Source of the DNA: CAZDSS01 sp964508185
Lineage (GTDB): Bacteria > Pseudomonadota > Alphaproteobacteria > Sphingomonadales > Govanellaceae
Length of the DNA: 21,882 nt
Direction: 5' to 3'
Assembly (NCBI GenBank): GCA_964508185.1
Contig: CAZDSS010000041.1
Location: forward strand, 1 to 21,882
A model generated the notes under the pieces. The model saw only the letters and a list, made by a program, of their open reading frames with translations, ran no database searches and had not been told where the DNA came from. Position numbers and translations under genes: made by a program. How positions within the stretch are numbered: position 1 is the stretch's first letter; each line of letters starts with the position of its first letter. Positions 13,012 through 20,616 of this stretch are shown in pieces.

Positions 13012-14083
13012 AGGCGAGATCCGCCGCATGATCGCGGCCGACGGCCCCATGCCCGTCGCCCGCTACATGGCCTTGTGCCTCGGGCATGAGCGCCACGGCT
13101 ATTACATGACGCGGGATCCCTTCGGCGGCCCGGGCGACTTCATCACCGCGCCCGAGATCAGCCAGATGTTCGGGGAGATGATCGGGCTCTGGGTCGCCCA
13201 GACCTGGGCGGACATGGGCGCGCCGCAAGCCTTCGCCCTGATCGAGCCCGGGCCCGGCCGCGGCACCCTGATGGCCGACATGCTGGCGGCGATGAAGGTG
13301 CTGCCCGGCTGCGTTGAGGCCGCCCGCATTCATCTGGTGGAAATCAGCCCCGCCCTGCGCAGCCTGCAGCGCAAGGCCCTGGGCGAGGGCGTGACATGGC
13401 ACGCGACCATGGGCGACGCCCTTGATGCCGCGCAGGGCATGCCGGCGATCGTGGTCGCCAACGAATTCTTCGACGCCCTCCCCGTCCATCAGCTGGTCTG
13501 CGTCGCGGGCGAATGGCGCGAACGGCTGGTGGGGCTGGATGACGCGGGCAAGCTCGCCTTCGTCGCCGATCCCCGGCCAAGCCCCCTGGCGACCCTCATC
13601 CCGGAAGCGCTGCGAATGGCGGAGGACGGCGCGATCTTCGAGATCTCGCCCGCGTCCCTTGCGGCAATCGCCGAGGTCGCGGGGCATGTTGCGGCCCACG
13701 GCGGCGCGGGCCTGTTCATCGATTACGGGCATGTACAGCCGGGCCACGGGGATACCTTTCAGGCGGTGCGGCAGCACAAATATGCGGATCCCCTGGCGGA
13801 TCCCGGCATGGCGGATCTTACGGCGCACGTGGATTTCGCGGCGCTCGCCGCCGCAGCAGCGGACCGCGGCGCGGCCATCGACGGGCCCACGACCCAGGGC
13901 CGTTTCCTGAGCCAGCTCGGGATCGGGGTTCGCGCCGGGCTTCTTGCGCGGAACGCGCCGCAGAAGGCGGACGACATCCGGGCGGCGCTCGCCCGCCTGA
14001 CGGATGCCGGGCAGATGGGCGAATTGTTCAAGGTGCTCGGGATCCGCCATCCCGAGCTTCCACCAAGACCGGGATTTTCCTGA
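12995..14083 (+). CDS. MidA/NDUFAF7-family class I SAM-dependent methyltransferase
   Basis: A 362-residue protein of the DUF185 family. It begins with a helical segment (GPMPVARYMALCLGHERHGY), then GGPGDFITAPEISQMFGEMI. The SAM-binding motif I is LIEPGPGRGTLMADML, and NEFFDALPVHQ is the family's signature. Its eukaryotic homologue NDUFAF7 (MidA) dimethylates an Arg of the NDUFS2 subunit during complex I assembly; a similar role here is inferred, not shown. The ATG at 12995 overlaps lgt by 17 bp; a second in-frame ATG at 12977 would overlap it more. Its stop overlaps the pgeF start by 1 bp, so lgt, this gene and pgeF look like one translationally coupled operon. Confidence 0.9.
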   Translation: MPNALEGEIRRMIAADGPMPVARYMALCLGHERHGYYMTRDPFGGPGDFITAPEISQMFGEMIGLWVAQTWADMGAPQAFALIEPGPGRGTLMADMLAAMKVLPGCVEAARIHLVEISPALRSLQRKALGEGVTWHATMGDALDAAQGMPAIVVANEFFDALPVHQLVCVAGEWRERLVGLDDAGKLAFVADPRPSPLATLIPEALRMAEDGAIFEISPASLAAIAEVAGHVAAHGGAGLFIDYGHVQPGHGDTFQAVRQHKYADPLADPGMADLTAHVDFAALAAAAADRGAAIDGPTTQGRFLSQLGIGVRAGLLARNAPQKADDIRAALARLTDAGQMGELFKVLGIRHPELPPRPGFS

Positions 14084-14856
14084 TGACCGCAACATTTCTC
14101 ACAAGCCCCGTTCTCGATGCGGCTTCCATCGCCCACGGCTTCTTCACCCGCGAGGGCGGGGTGTCGGAGGGACTTTACAAGGGCCTCAATTGCGGCCCCG
14201 GATCGGGCGACGATCCTTCGCACGTCGCCGAAAACCGTCGTCGCGCCGTGCGGGCGCTTGCAGGGCAAGACCTTCCCCTCTGCACCCTCTATCAGGTCCA
14301 TGGCCGCGAGGTGGCGACGGTGACCGGGCCCTGGACGGACGACGCCCGGCCCCATGCGGATGCGCTGGTCACCGACCGGCCGGGGGTCGTCCTCGGAATC
14401 CTCACCGCCGATTGCGGGCCGGTGCTGTTCGCGGATCCGGAGGCGCGCGTCATCGGCGCGGCCCATGCGGGCTGGAAGGGCGCGTTTTCCGGCGTCCTTG
14501 AGGCAACGGTCGCGGCCATGGAGGCTCTGGGCGCGCGCCGCAACCGCATCCGCGCCGCCCTGGGCCCCACGATCGCGGCCGAGTCCTACGAGGTGGACTC
14601 CGCCTTCCGCGACCGCTTCCTCGAGGCCGCCGCAGATTACGACCGTTTCTTCCGCCCGGGCGAGCGGAAGGATCATTTCATGTTCGACCTCCCCGGCTTC
14701 ATCGAGGCGCGGCTTCAGGCGCTGAAACTCGGCGCGATCGGCATCCTCGGGCAGGATACCTATGCGGCGCCCGACCGCTTCTTCAGCTATCGCCGCGCGA
14801 CGCATAGGGGCGAGAAGGATTACGGCCGCCAGCTCTCCCTGATCGCTTTGCGATGA
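14083..14856 (+). CDS. pgeF: Peptidoglycan editing factor PgeF (YfiH/LACC1 family)
   Basis: PgeF prevents misincorporation into peptidoglycan stem peptides in E. coli; relatives (YlmD, LACC1) also act on purine nucleosides. The 257-residue sequence shows HGFFTREGGVSEG near 18-30, and the three metal ligands in order: His73 in YQVHGREV, Cys111 in LTADCGPV and His128 in AAHAGWKG. These are followed by ALGPTIAAESYEVD and the C-terminal FFSYRRATHRGEKDYGRQ. All active-site positions are intact. It follows the MidA-like gene with a 1-bp overlap (TGATG). The old multicopper laccase label for this family is not supported. Confidence 0.93.
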   Translation: MTATFLTSPVLDAASIAHGFFTREGGVSEGLYKGLNCGPGSGDDPSHVAENRRRAVRALAGQDLPLCTLYQVHGREVATVTGPWTDDARPHADALVTDRPGVVLGILTADCGPVLFADPEARVIGAAHAGWKGAFSGVLEATVAAMEALGARRNRIRAALGPTIAAESYEVDSAFRDRFLEAAADYDRFFRPGERKDHFMFDLPGFIEARLQALKLGAIGILGQDTYAAPDRFFSYRRATHRGEKDYGRQLSLIALR

Positions 14857-14890
14857 GGCGGCCCCGAACCCCGGGGACGGTCCAAGGCGG

Positions 14891-14919
14891 TTTACAGCCC
14901 CGGCGACCGCTGATAAATT
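14891..14919 (+). promoter_or_regulatory. Candidate sigma70-type promoter for prs
   Basis: TTTACA (14891-14896, 5/6), a 17-bp spacer and TAAATT (14914-14919, 4/6), ending about 50 bp before the prs ATG. It sits in the 114-bp gap after pgeF. Confidence 0.5.
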
Positions 14920-14970
14920 CCGCCGCGTTTCAGGGGCGTGTCTGACTGAAAGCACGAAAAGGTTTCTTCC

Positions 14971-15912
14971 ATGAAAATTCTGGCTGGGAACAGCAATCGG
15001 CCCTTGGCCGAGGCCATTGCGGCCTATCTGAATCTTCCCCTGGTCAAGGCCGATATCCGCCGCTTCTCCGACAACGAGATCTTCGTCGAGATCTTCGAGA
15101 ACGTGCGCGGCGAGGACGTGTTCGTGATCCAGTCCACGTCCTATCCGGCCAACGACCATGTGATGGAGCTCCTCATCACCATCGACGCGCTGAAGCGGGC
15201 CTCCGCCCGGCGCATCACCGCGGTCATTCCCTATTTCGGCTATGCCCGCCAGGACCGGAAGCCCGGCCCGCGCACGCCGATCTCGGCCAAGCTCGTGGCC
15301 AATCTCATTACCGTCGCCGGGGCCGACCGCGTGCTCACCATGGATCTCCATGCGGGCCAGATCCAGGGCTTCTTCGACATCCCGACGGACAATCTCTTCG
15401 CCGCCCCGGTCCTCGTGAAGGACATCAAGGAGCGCTTCGACCCCGACAAGCTGATGATCGTGTCGCCCGACGGCGGCGGCGTGGTGCGCGCCCGGGCGCA
15501 TGCGAAACGCATCGGCGAGGTGGGCGTGCACCTTGCGATCATCGACAAGCGCCGCGAGCGCCCCGGCGAATCCGAAGTGATGAACATCATCGGCGAGGTC
15601 GAGGGCAAGACCTGCCTGCTCGTCGACGACATCGTGGATACCGCCGGCACCCTCTGCAATGCGGCGGACGCCCTCATCAAGGCGGGCGCGACCTCGGTCA
15701 GCGCCTATGTGGCGCATGGGGTCCTGTCCGGCAAGGCGCTGGAGCGGATCGAGAATTCCTCCCTCGACAGCCTCGTCATCACCGACAGCATCAAGGCCAC
15801 CGATTCGATCCGCGCCTGCAAGAAGATCCGCTATATCACCGTCGCCCCGCTCCTCGGCGAGGCCATGCGGCGGATCAGCGAGGAAAGCTCGGTCTCCGTC
15901 CTCTTCCACTGA
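14971..15912 (+). CDS. prs: Ribose-phosphate pyrophosphokinase (PRPP synthetase)
   Basis: Prs makes PRPP from ribose-5-phosphate and ATP, feeding purine, pyrimidine, histidine, tryptophan and NAD synthesis and the Apt reaction also encoded here. The 313-residue length is normal. Seen in order: MKILAGNSNRPLAEAIAAYL, RRFSDNEIFVEI, YARQDRKPGPRTPISAKLVA (catalytic flexible loop), MDLHAGQIQGFFDIPTDNL, and the PRPP-binding loop CLLVDDIVDTAGTL. The family is complete, with no odd residues that I can see. The following 136 bp contain two hairpins before rplY. Confidence 0.97.
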   Translation: MKILAGNSNRPLAEAIAAYLNLPLVKADIRRFSDNEIFVEIFENVRGEDVFVIQSTSYPANDHVMELLITIDALKRASARRITAVIPYFGYARQDRKPGPRTPISAKLVANLITVAGADRVLTMDLHAGQIQGFFDIPTDNLFAAPVLVKDIKERFDPDKLMIVSPDGGGVVRARAHAKRIGEVGVHLAIIDKRRERPGESEVMNIIGEVEGKTCLLVDDIVDTAGTLCNAADALIKAGATSVSAYVAHGVLSGKALERIENSSLDSLVITDSIKATDSIRACKKIRYITVAPLLGEAMRRISEESSVSVLFH

Positions 15913-15943
15913 GCCATATGGCGCGGTTTTCGGTTGAAAATCA

Positions 15944-15976
15944 GGGCCGCAGGGGATAAGACCTCTCCTGCGGCCC
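15944..15976 (+). repeat. Strong GC hairpin downstream of prs
   Basis: GGGCCGCAGG (15944-15953) pairs perfectly with CCTGCGGCCC (15967-15976), and the stem can extend by a further two or three pairs inward. No T-run follows, so it is either a non-canonical terminator or 3'-end stabiliser for prs, or part of an rplY leader structure. Confidence 0.65.
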
Positions 15977-15996
15977 GGAAGTGCCGCATTTCACGG

Positions 15997-16033
15997 GACG
16001 CCCCACCCCTGGAGGGGGCGTCTTTCTTTGTTT
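15997..16033 (+). terminator. Intrinsic terminator or attenuator abutting the rplY start
   Basis: GACGCCCC (15997-16004) pairs with GGGGCGTC (16015-16022), followed by TTTCTTTGTTT (16023-16033). The rplY ribosome binding site begins at 16036, so no promoter fits between this element and rplY. Transcripts must read through it to express rplY, which suggests attenuation or partial termination of prs transcripts. Confidence 0.7.
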
Positions 16034-16048
16034 CCGAGGAGATCATTC

Positions 16049-16669
16049 ATGTCCGATATCGCGACACTGAAGGCCGAACCTCGCGAACGGGTCGGTAAGG
16101 GGTCCGCCCGTGCCGCCCGCCGCGAGGGCCGCGTGCCTGCCGTCATTTACGGCAACAAGCAGGAACCCATCTCGATCACCGTCGCGCACAACGAGCTGAT
16201 GCGCCTCATCAATCGCGGCGGCTTCCTGTCAAGCGCCCTCGACATCGAGATCAAGGGCAAGAAGGAACGGGTGCTGCCCCGCGACGTGCAGCTGCATCCC
16301 GTGACCGACTGGCCGATCCATGTGGACTTCCTGCGCCTGTCGCGCGATGCGACCGTCAACATCTTCGTGCCGGTCCATGTGGTGAATCAGGAAGCCTCCC
16401 CCGGCATCAAGCGCGGCGGCGTGCTTAACCTGGTCCGTCACGAGGTCGAGCTCACCTGCCCGGCCGACGCCATTCCGGAGCATATCGTCATCGACGTCAC
16501 CGGCCTTGAAGTGGGCGATTCCGTCCATATCAGCGCCGTGAAGCTGCCCGAAGGCGTGACCCCGGTCATTCAGGACCGCGACTTCACCATCGCCACCATC
16601 CAGGCCCCGAGCGGCCTGAAGAGCGAGGAAGCTGAAGAAGCGGCGGCCGAGGGCGAGGACAAGGAATAA
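16049..16669 (+). CDS. rplY: 50S ribosomal protein L25/general stress protein Ctc
   Basis: L25 binds 5S rRNA in the large ribosomal subunit. This is the long Ctc (TL5) form, 206 residues, with an N-terminal 5S-binding domain (LKAEPRERVGKGSARAARRE, VPAVIYG, HPVTDWPIHVDFLRL) and a C-terminal beta domain containing VDVTGLEVGDS-like sequence (here IDVTGLEVGDSVHI). The last 15 or so residues are very acidic (EEAEEAAAEGEDKE). The ATG at 16049 has GAGGAGA upstream and gives the family start. Directly upstream lies a terminator-like hairpin. It is followed after 60 bp by pth, the usual partner in many bacteria. Confidence 0.96.
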   Translation: MSDIATLKAEPRERVGKGSARAARREGRVPAVIYGNKQEPISITVAHNELMRLINRGGFLSSALDIEIKGKKERVLPRDVQLHPVTDWPIHVDFLRLSRDATVNIFVPVHVVNQEASPGIKRGGVLNLVRHEVELTCPADAIPEHIVIDVTGLEVGDSVHISAVKLPEGVTPVIQDRDFTIATIQAPSGLKSEEAEEAAAEGEDKE

Positions 16670-16729
16670 CCCCGGCGCGCTTCGGGATTGGATAACGGCG
16701 CGCATCCCGCGCCGCATGGGGAGCATGCC

Positions 16730-17341
16730 ATGTTCATTTTCGTGGGCCTCGGCAATCCCGGAAGCAGATACGCCAACAACCGGCACAACGTCGGCTTCAT
16801 GGCGGTGGACGAGATCGTCCGCCGCCATGGCTTTTCTCCCTGGCGGGAGAAGTTTTCGGGCCTTGCCGCCGAAGGTCGCCTCGGCGACCACAAGGTCGTC
16901 GCCCTCAAGCCCCAGACCTTCATGAACCGGTCGGGCCAGTCCGTGGGCGAGGCCCTGCGCTTCTACAAGCTGGATGTGCGGCGGCTCGTGGTGTTCTACG
17001 ACGAGCTCGACCTCGCCCCCGGCAAGCTCCGCGTCAAGCGCGGCGGCGGCGCGGGCGGGCATAACGGCATCCGCGACATCGACCAGCATGTGGGCAACGA
17101 CTATCTCAGGGTCAGGCTCGGCATCGGCCATCCCGGCGCCAAGGAGCTGGTGACGCCCTACGTGCTCGGCGATTTCTTCAAGGCCGAGCTCGAATGGCGC
17201 GACGCCCTGCTTGCCGCCGTCGCCGAGGAAGCGCCGAAGCTTCTGGAGGACGACACGGGCGCCCGCTTCACCAGCGCCGTCGCCCTGCGCTACCGGCCGC
17301 CCGCGGCGCCGGAAAAGGGCGCACCGCAAACGCCGCAATGA
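16730..17341 (+). CDS. pth: Peptidyl-tRNA hydrolase
   Basis: Pth releases tRNA from prematurely dropped peptidyl-tRNA. The 203-residue protein has the conserved active site: Asn in VGLGNPGSRYANNRHN with the catalytic His in the same segment, LKPQTFMNRSG with its Asn, FYDELDLAPGKLRVK with the catalytic Asp, and GGGAGGHNGIRDI with its Asn. The C-terminal tail is Pro/Ala-rich and variable. The ATG at 16730 is preceded by GGGGAG. It lies between rplY and ychF, in a translation-related group. Confidence 0.96.
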   Translation: MFIFVGLGNPGSRYANNRHNVGFMAVDEIVRRHGFSPWREKFSGLAAEGRLGDHKVVALKPQTFMNRSGQSVGEALRFYKLDVRRLVVFYDELDLAPGKLRVKRGGGAGGHNGIRDIDQHVGNDYLRVRLGIGHPGAKELVTPYVLGDFFKAELEWRDALLAAVAEEAPKLLEDDTGARFTSAVALRYRPPAAPEKGAPQTPQ

Positions 17342-17438
17342 CGCGCGGCACGCATTTTGATCGGCTAATGGTCTGGTCCGCTTGATATTTTCGTCGGGGA
17401 GGACCATCTACAGGGCCAGCACGGAAGAGAGACGGGTC

Positions 17439-18542
17439 ATGGGTTTCAAATGTGGTATCGTCGGTCTGCCCAATGTGGGCAAATCGACCCTTTTCAACGC
17501 GCTGACGTCCACCGCCGCGGCGGCCGCGGCCAATTATCCCTTCTGCACCATCGAGCCCAATGTGGGCCAGGTGCCGGTGCCCGATCCCCGTCTCGAGAAG
17601 CTCGCGGCGATCGCGGGATCGAAGCAGATCCTGCCGACCCAGCTCGCCTTCGTCGACATCGCCGGCCTCGTCCGCGGCGCCAGCAAGGGCGAAGGGCTCG
17701 GCAACCAGTTCCTCGCCAATATCCGCGAGGTGGACGCCATCATCCATGTGCTGCGCTGCTTCGAGGATGACGACATCACCCATGTGGAAGGCCGGGTTGA
17801 TCCCATCGCCGACGCCGAGACGGTGGAGACCGAGCTCATGCTCGCCGACCTCGAGAGCCTCGAGCGGCGTCACGCCAACATCACCAAGAAGGCGCGCGGC
17901 GGCGACAAGGACGCCAAGGCCCAGCTCGCGGTGATCGAGCGCGCGCTCGAGGTCCTGCGCAACGGCCAGCCCGCCCGGGTCGCGACCCCGGATGATCCCG
18001 AAGAGCGCAAGATCTTCCGCGAGCTGCAGCTCCTGACGTCCAAGCCCGTCCTTTACGTCTGCAATGTGGAGGAAGCGTCGGCCGCGACCGGCAATGCGCT
18101 GTCCGCCCGGGTCGAGGAAAAGGCGGCGGCCGAAGGGGCGCGCGCCGTGGTGATCTCCGCCGCCATCGAGGCCGAGGTCGCCGTGCTCGATTCAGACGAG
18201 GAGAAGCGGGAATTCCTCGCCGCCGTGGGGCTCGAGGATACCGGCCTCAACCGCGTCATCCGCGCGGGCTACGACCTTCTCGATCTCATCACCTATTTCA
18301 CCGTCGGCCCCAAGGAGGCGCGCGCCTGGACCATCGTCAAGGGCACCAAGGCGCCGGCCGCCGCGGGCGTCATCCATTCCGACTTCGAGGCCGGCTTCAT
18401 CCGCGCCGAGACCATCGCCTATGAGGACTACATCGCCTGCAACGGCGAACAGGGGGCGAAGGACGCCGGCAAGATGCGCCTCGAAGGCAAGGAATATGTT
18501 GTTGCCGACGGCGACGTGATGCATTTTCGCTTCAATACCTAA
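17439..18542 (+). CDS. ychF: Redox-regulated ribosome-binding ATPase YchF/OLA1
   Basis: YchF is a conserved Obg-family P-loop protein that prefers ATP, binds the ribosome and affects stress responses. At 367 residues its length is normal. Seen: G1 GLPNVGKSTLFNALT, NYPFCTIEPNVGQVPVPDPR, G3 DIAGLVRGASKGEGLGNQFL, and the altered G4 (VCNVEEA, Asn-x-x-Glu instead of Asn-Lys-x-Asp) that explains ATP use. A C-terminal TGS domain follows with TYFTVGPKEARAWT, DFEAGFIRAETIAYEDY and the end GDVMHFRFNT. The ATG at 17439 is preceded by GGAAGAGAG. It follows pth by 97 bp. Confidence 0.96.
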   Translation: MGFKCGIVGLPNVGKSTLFNALTSTAAAAAANYPFCTIEPNVGQVPVPDPRLEKLAAIAGSKQILPTQLAFVDIAGLVRGASKGEGLGNQFLANIREVDAIIHVLRCFEDDDITHVEGRVDPIADAETVETELMLADLESLERRHANITKKARGGDKDAKAQLAVIERALEVLRNGQPARVATPDDPEERKIFRELQLLTSKPVLYVCNVEEASAATGNALSARVEEKAAAEGARAVVISAAIEAEVAVLDSDEEKREFLAAVGLEDTGLNRVIRAGYDLLDLITYFTVGPKEARAWTIVKGTKAPAAAGVIHSDFEAGFIRAETIAYEDYIACNGEQGAKDAGKMRLEGKEYVVADGDVMHFRFNT

Positions 18543-18592
18543 GATCAAGAACCTCCCGGGCGGGCCGGGATCAACTGCTGAGGGGATCGACC

Positions 18593-19048
18593 ATGACGCA
18601 AGCCTATGCCTTCGAAGACGTCCATGTGGGCCAGCATTTCGACTGCGGCGAATATCACGTGACGCGCGAAGAGATCCTGGAATTTGCGCGCAAGTACGAT
18701 CCCCAGCCCTTCCATGTGGACGAGGAAGCGGCGTCCCGCACCATGTATGGCGGCATCATCGCCAGCGGCTGGCATACCTGCGCCATGGCCATGCGGCGGC
18801 TGTGCGAGGGCTTCCTCAATCACGCCCAGGGCGTGGGCTCGCCCGGCATCGACGAGATCCGCTTCCTGCGCCCCGTGCGGCCCGGCGACGTGCTCCGCGT
18901 CGAGGTTGAGATCGTGGACGTGAAGCCCTCGCGCTCCAAGCCCGATCGCGGCTCCATCACCCAGAAGATCCTCGTCCTCAACCAGAAGGACGAGGTGGTG
19001 CTGACCATGCAGGCGATCACCATGATGCGCCGGCGCAACCCGGCCTGA
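18593..19048 (+). CDS. MaoC-like hot-dog-fold dehydratase
   Basis: A 151-residue MaoC-family protein, related to (R)-specific enoyl-CoA hydratases. The hydratase motif is present: FARKYDPQPFHVDEEAA with the catalytic-type Asp and His, followed by GGIIASGWHTCAMAMR. DEIRFLRPVRPGDVLRVEVE is the usual second half of the fold. Substrate is unknown; fatty acyl-CoA or polyhydroxyalkanoate metabolism are family possibilities. It starts 50 bp after ychF with GAGGGG upstream of the ATG, and converges on apt with only 14 bp between stops. Alphaproteobacteria often carry two such genes in tandem here; only one is present. Confidence 0.9.
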   Translation: MTQAYAFEDVHVGQHFDCGEYHVTREEILEFARKYDPQPFHVDEEAASRTMYGGIIASGWHTCAMAMRRLCEGFLNHAQGVGSPGIDEIRFLRPVRPGDVLRVEVEIVDVKPSRSKPDRGSITQKILVLNQKDEVVLTMQAITMMRRRNPA

Positions 19049-19056
19049 ATTGGCGC

Positions 19057-19079
19057 CGGACGTCAGGCGACGTCCGTTT
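19057..19079 (+). terminator. Terminator-like hairpin overlapping the apt 3' end
   Basis: CGGACGTC (19057-19064), a 4-nt loop, GACGTCCG (19069-19076), then TTT. It lies just past the MaoC-like stop and overlaps the last codons and stop of apt on the other strand. The T-run is short, so termination would be weak. Confidence 0.4.
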
Positions 19080-19605
19080 CGGCGAAGGCGCATAGGGTCT
19101 GCACCCGGCAGCCCATGCGCCGCAGCCGCTCCTCTCCCCCAAGGTCCGGCAGGCTGACGATGAAGGCGCAGCCGACGATCTCCGCCCCCGCCTGCCGCAC
19201 CAGTTCCACCGCCGCGGCCGCCGTGCCGCCGGTGGCGACGAGATCGTCCACCACCAGCACGCGGTCACCGGGCGTCAGCGCGTCGCGGTGGATCTCCAGC
19301 CGGTCGCTGCCGTATTCCAGTTCGTAATCCATGCCGTAGACGGCGGCGGGAAGCTTCCCCTTCTTGCGCACGGGCACGAAGCCGATGCTGAGCTGATGCG
19401 CGATGGCGCCGCCCAGGATGAAGCCGCGGGATTCGATTCCGGCGATCCTGGTCACCCCCGTCCCTGCATAGGGCTGCACCAGCTCGTCCACCGCCTTGCG
19501 GAAGCCTTGCGCGTCCTTGAGCAGGGTGGTGATGTCGCGAAACAGGATCCCGGGCTTGGGGTGGTCCGGAATGGTGCGAATCCTGCTCCTGATCCAGTCG
19601 TTCAT
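19063..19605 (-). CDS. apt: Adenine phosphoribosyltransferase
   Basis: Apt converts adenine and PRPP to AMP and pyrophosphate in purine salvage. The 180-residue protein begins MNDWIRSRIRTIPDHPKPGI, typical of Apt, with FRDITTLLKD, GIESRGFILGGAIAH, RKKGKLPAAV and the PRPP-binding loop RVLVVDDLVATGGTA (residues 115-128). It starts 3 bp after the mtnP stop, so translation is likely coupled. Together they recycle the adenine of methylthioadenosine, the by-product of polyamine or homoserine-lactone synthesis. Its last codons overlap a hairpin that may end the converging transcript. Confidence 0.96.
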   Translation of the reverse strand: MNDWIRSRIRTIPDHPKPGILFRDITTLLKDAQGFRKAVDELVQPYAGTGVTRIAGIESRGFILGGAIAHQLSIGFVPVRKKGKLPAAVYGMDYELEYGSDRLEIHRDALTPGDRVLVVDDLVATGGTAAAAVELVRQAGAEIVGCAFIVSLPDLGGEERLRRMGCRVQTLCAFAETDVA

Positions 19606-19608
19606 CGA

Positions 19609-20502
19609 TCAAGCCTTCCCGGTTTCAGATTCACGGAAGAGAACGCGGCCCGCGACCGCATCAAGCCGGGCGCAGAACGCCGGGTCGCGGAATTCTGGCG
19701 CGGTGACGATGGCACCATCCAGCGCGCGGTCGCAGCCCGAAGCGCAAGGCGCGGGCCGGTTGCGGGCCAGAAGCTCCGCCACCCGGGCGACCAGCGCCCG
19801 GCCGTTGGCGGCGTTCTGCGCCACCACGCGCAAGATCGCGGGCACATCCACCGCCGCATGGGTTTCATGCCAGCAATCATAGTCCGTCACCATGGCGACG
19901 GTGGCGTAGCAGATCTCCGCCTCCCGCGCGAGCTTGGCTTCGGGCATGTTGGTCATGCCGATGACGTCGGCGCCCCACTGGCGGTAGAGGGCGGATTCCG
20001 CCTTCGTCGAAAACTGCGGCCCCTCGATCGCGAGATAGGTCCCGCCCCGCCGCCACGGCACGCTCAAGCCGTCGAGCGCCGCCGCGACTGTGTCGCCCAG
20101 GCGATTGCACACGGGCTCCGCCATGGACACATGGGCGACGCAGCCCGCGCCGAAAAAGCTCTTCTCGCGGGCGAAGGTGCGGTCGATGAACTGGTCCACC
20201 AGCACGAAGGCGCCGGGGACAAGATCCTCGCGCAGCGATCCGCAGGCGCTGAGAGAGATGATGTCGGTCACCCCTTCCCTCTTGAGCGCGTCGATATTGG
20301 CGCGGTAATTGATGGCGCCGGGCGTCAGGCGATGACCGCGGCCGTGGCGCGGCAGAAAGACGATATCAAGATCGCCGAGACGGCCGCGGAGCAGCCTGTC
20401 CGACGGCGCGCCGAAGGGCGTCGTCACCTCCCGCCATTCGAGATCCCGCAAGCCCGGCAGGTCGTAAAGCCCGCTGCCGCCGATGACGCCAAGCACCGCC
20501 AT
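19609..20502 (-). CDS. mtnP: S-methyl-5'-thioadenosine phosphorylase
   Basis: MtnP phosphorolyses methylthioadenosine to adenine and 5-methylthioribose-1-phosphate. The 297-residue protein shows LGVIGGSGLYDLPGL, TPFGAPSDRLLRG, FLPRHGRGHRLTPGAINYRA, ISLSACGSLREDLVPG, the substrate-pocket segment MTNMPEAKLAREAEICYA, and VTDYDCWHE, which favours MTAP over purine nucleoside phosphorylase. Two ATGs, at 20508 and 20502, follow GGGGAGG; spacing favours 20502 (8 bp versus 2 bp). The product feeds Apt, encoded next. The bc1 genes lie upstream on the same strand, but a strong terminator separates them, so mtnP likely has its own promoter; I see no clear one in the short gap. Confidence 0.95.
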   Translation of the reverse strand: MAVLGVIGGSGLYDLPGLRDLEWREVTTPFGAPSDRLLRGRLGDLDIVFLPRHGRGHRLTPGAINYRANIDALKREGVTDIISLSACGSLREDLVPGAFVLVDQFIDRTFAREKSFFGAGCVAHVSMAEPVCNRLGDTVAAALDGLSVPWRRGGTYLAIEGPQFSTKAESALYRQWGADVIGMTNMPEAKLAREAEICYATVAMVTDYDCWHETHAAVDVPAILRVVAQNAANGRALVARVAELLARNRPAPCASGCDRALDGAIVTAPEFRDPAFCARLDAVAGRVLFRESETGKA

Positions 20503-20558
20503 CCTCATGGCCTCCCCTTGTTTGCCACGCTTTGAAATTCGCACCCTTTGAAAGCAGA

Positions 20559-20589
20559 AAGGCCATCCCCGAGGGGGATGGCCTTGTCC
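20559..20589 (-). terminator. Intrinsic terminator after the cytochrome bc1 operon
   Basis: AAGGCCATCCCC (20559-20570) pairs with GGGGATGGCCTT (20574-20585) across a 3-nt loop. Read on the minus strand, downstream of petC, it is followed by TTTCTGCTTTC. The plus strand lacks a T-run. It separates petC from mtnP. Confidence 0.8.
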
Positions 20590-20616
20590 GTTACTGCTGC
20601 CGTTGCGGCATGGAGC

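Noticed and set aside
14857..14970. Terminator or riboswitch between pgeF and prs
   Set aside because: A small CCCCGGGG-type palindrome is present without a T-run, and no known riboswitch core is recognisable; only the promoter-like pair is worth noting.
13759..15909. Very long open frame on the minus strand (about 716 codons) opposite the MidA-like gene, pgeF and prs
   Set aside because: It runs antisense through three well-recognised genes, has a His/Asp/Gly-rich composition typical of the reverse strand of GC-rich coding DNA, and matches no family.
19288..20535. 415-codon frame on the plus strand opposite apt and mtnP
   Set aside because: Antisense to two recognised enzymes; no domain, ribosome binding site or plausible start.
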